DNA of 7,685 bases. It comes from DATDCV01 sp036524155. Its GTDB lineage: Bacteria > Verrucomicrobiota > Verrucomicrobiia > Limisphaerales > UBA8199. The stretch lies in the NCBI GenBank assembly GCA_036524155.1, contig DATDCV010000418.1, forward strand, positions 1 through 7,685. Direction: 5' to 3'. Positions within the stretch are counted from its first letter, which is position 1. The number at the start of each line of letters is the position of its first letter. Shown piece after piece: positions 6,670 through 7,685 of this stretch. The notes beneath the pieces were generated by a model. That model was not told the DNA's origin. It did not search any database and worked only from the letters and a program-made list of their open reading frames with translations. A program made the position numbers and the translations under genes.

Positions 6670-7397
6670 AAGCGATGCGCGCGAATCATATCGTCGTCCC
6701 CCACCCCACGACGCGTCGTTTTTACGGCCACGGCATCCCGAAGGTTGCGCTCGAGCAACTGGCGGGCCGGCTGATTGTGGTGGAAGGCGCCGACGGTTCG
6801 GGCCGCTCGACCCAGATCGAGATGTTGGTCGAATGGCTGGAAGGCGGCGGCCATGCGACGGTGCAGGTGGGCCTCAAACGCTCGACGCTCGTTAGCGAGG
6901 AACTCGCCCAGGCCCAACAAGGCAACATCCTCAGCCGCACCACGCTGAGCCTGTTCTATGCGACGGATTTCGCGGACCAGATCGAGAACATCATTTTGCC
7001 GGCGTTGAAAGCCGGCTTCATCGTCCTTGCGGACCGCTACATCTATACATTGATGGCCCGGGATATGGTGCGCGGCATGGATGAAAACTGGCTGAAAAAC
7101 CTCTACGGCATCGCCCTCGAACCGGACGCGGTTTTTTACCTTAACGTTGCCCCGGAGGAGTTGGTGCAGCGAAGCTTCGCCAAGAACACCGCCCTGGATT
7201 ATTGGGAGAGCGGCATGGACCTCGGACTGTCGCGCGACATGTTTGACAGCTTCCTCCGATATCAAACGGCGATGGAAAAGACCTTCCGGCGGCTGCAGGC
7301 CACCTACGGTTTCACCATCGTGGACGGCATGCGCTCGGCCGACGCCATCAACGCGGACCTCCAGAAGAAGATCGGCGCAGTGCTGGTGGGGAAATAG
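6666..7397 (+). CDS. Thymidylate kinase-like protein with Arg-substituted P-loop, second of tandem pair
   Basis: 243 residues, homologous along its length to the preceding kinase. It shares 'ATDFAD' (99-104), 'DRYIYTLMARDMVRG' (123-137), 'LYG', 'PDAVFYL' (153-159) and 'GMDLGLSRDM' (183-192). The P-loop reads GADGSGRST (41-49): codon CGC at 6804-6806 places Arg47 where the Walker A Lys is expected. The lid segment (about 169-182) lacks the usual Arg, with Lys173 near that place. An N-terminal extension of about 33 residues precedes the first strand. The ATG overlaps the previous stop (ATGA), so the two proteins are probably made in equal amounts. Thymidylate kinases are dimers, so a heterodimer with the first kinase is a reasonable inference. 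It may be a weak or inactive partner, or a kinase adapted to Arg. A second ATG at 6675 is possible as start. Confidence 0.8.
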   Translation: MKAMRANHIVVPHPTTRRFYGHGIPKVALEQLAGRLIVVEGADGSGRSTQIEMLVEWLEGGGHATVQVGLKRSTLVSEELAQAQQGNILSRTTLSLFYATDFADQIENIILPALKAGFIVLADRYIYTLMARDMVRGMDENWLKNLYGIALEPDAVFYLNVAPEELVQRSFAKNTALDYWESGMDLGLSRDMFDSFLRYQTAMEKTFRRLQATYGFTIVDGMRSADAINADLQKKIGAVLVGK

Positions 7398-7444
7398 GAA
7401 CCCGAACACCAAAGGCCAAACCTCAAAACCCGAACTCGAGAATT

Positions 7445-7685
7445 ATGGCTGAAACGAACAGCAAAAGCGACTACGTGGTAGGCCTGGATTTGGGCGGCAC
7501 CAAGATTCTGGCAGGAGTGTTCAACAACTCGCTGGAGTGCATCGCGACGGCCAAGCTGAGCACCAAGTCGCAGCGCGGCGTCGATAAAGTCATCGAGCGC
7601 ATCGCTCGCTGTATCCAGGATGCCGTGGACGAGGCCGACCTCAATCTCAAACAAATCAAGGGGGTGGGCATCGGCGCACCGGGCG
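7445..7685 (+). CDS. ROK family sugar kinase/regulator, N-terminal part (3' end outside window)
   Basis: 80 codons from the ATG to the window edge without a stop. The N-terminus 'YVVGLDLGGTKILAGVF' (10-26) is the phosphate-1 ATP-binding motif of the ROK/hexokinase-actin fold, and 'GVGIGAPG' (73-80) matches the next conserved strand and loop of ROK proteins. No helix-turn-helix precedes the kinase domain, so a sugar kinase (glucokinase-like or another hexose or N-acetylhexosamine kinase) is more likely than a NagC/XylR-type repressor. The zinc-site Cys cluster and substrate residues lie outside the window, so the sugar cannot be named. It starts 47 nt after the second kinase gene on the same strand and is probably co-transcribed. 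Only a weak GAGA lies close to the ATG. Confidence 0.88.
   Translation, partial: MAETNSKSDYVVGLDLGGTKILAGVFNNSLECIATAKLSTKSQRGVDKVIERIARCIQDAVDEADLNLKQIKGVGIGAPG

Noticed and set aside
6210..7412. 400-codon open frame on the minus strand
   Set aside because: It lies antisense to both kinase genes, which show clear family motifs and codon structure. Long antisense frames are common in GC-rich DNA, and the translation shows no recognisable domain.

Overview
The window is GC-rich, with densely packed genes and no rRNA, tRNA, CRISPR array or transposase. The gene content points to a Verrucomicrobiota-type bacterium (Pedosphaera/Limisphaerales-like), or less likely another member of the PVC superphylum. 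The grounds are a pseudopilin-like protein tail with an H-X9-DG motif, a secreted HAF-repeat protein ending in the 'RFYRVR' type of C-terminal domain, and a large HzsA-related multiheme protein. This assignment rests on family knowledge and gene style, not on a marker gene.

Layout. (1) 2-262 (+): C-terminal end of a pseudopilin-like H-X9-DG protein, cut by the window edge. (2) 274-999 (-): secreted DUF3047 protein, convergent with the first gene. (3) 1000-1269: divergent intergenic region holding copy A of a ~90-nt repeat with a 16-bp perfect palindrome, followed by a promoter-like site touching the next start codon. (4) 1270-2544 (+): secreted protein with six 'LGTLGG' HAF repeats plus a degenerate seventh. 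(5) 2545-2734: a GC-rich inverted repeat right after the stop, then copy B of the ~90-nt repeat. (6) 2738-5293 (+): HzsA-related protein with an N-terminal propeller and three CXXCH haem sites, overlapping by ATGA with (7) 5290-5865 (+), a rhomboid intramembrane protease. (8) 5914-6669 and 6666-7397 (+): two tandem, ATGA-coupled thymidylate-kinase-like P-loop kinases. The second has Arg in place of the Walker A Lys. (9) 7445 to the window end (+): start of a ROK-family sugar kinase/regulator.

How the genes relate. From 2738 onward everything is on the + strand with gaps of at most 48 nt and two ATGA stop/start overlaps, so one or two co-transcribed units are likely: haem protein plus rhomboid, then kinase pair plus ROK. 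The first half is mostly exported proteins, the last part is cytoplasmic phosphotransfer. I see no pathway that clearly joins the halves. The least explained signals are the structured repeat that sits just upstream of two unrelated secreted-protein genes, and the kinase pair in which one partner carries an altered P-loop.
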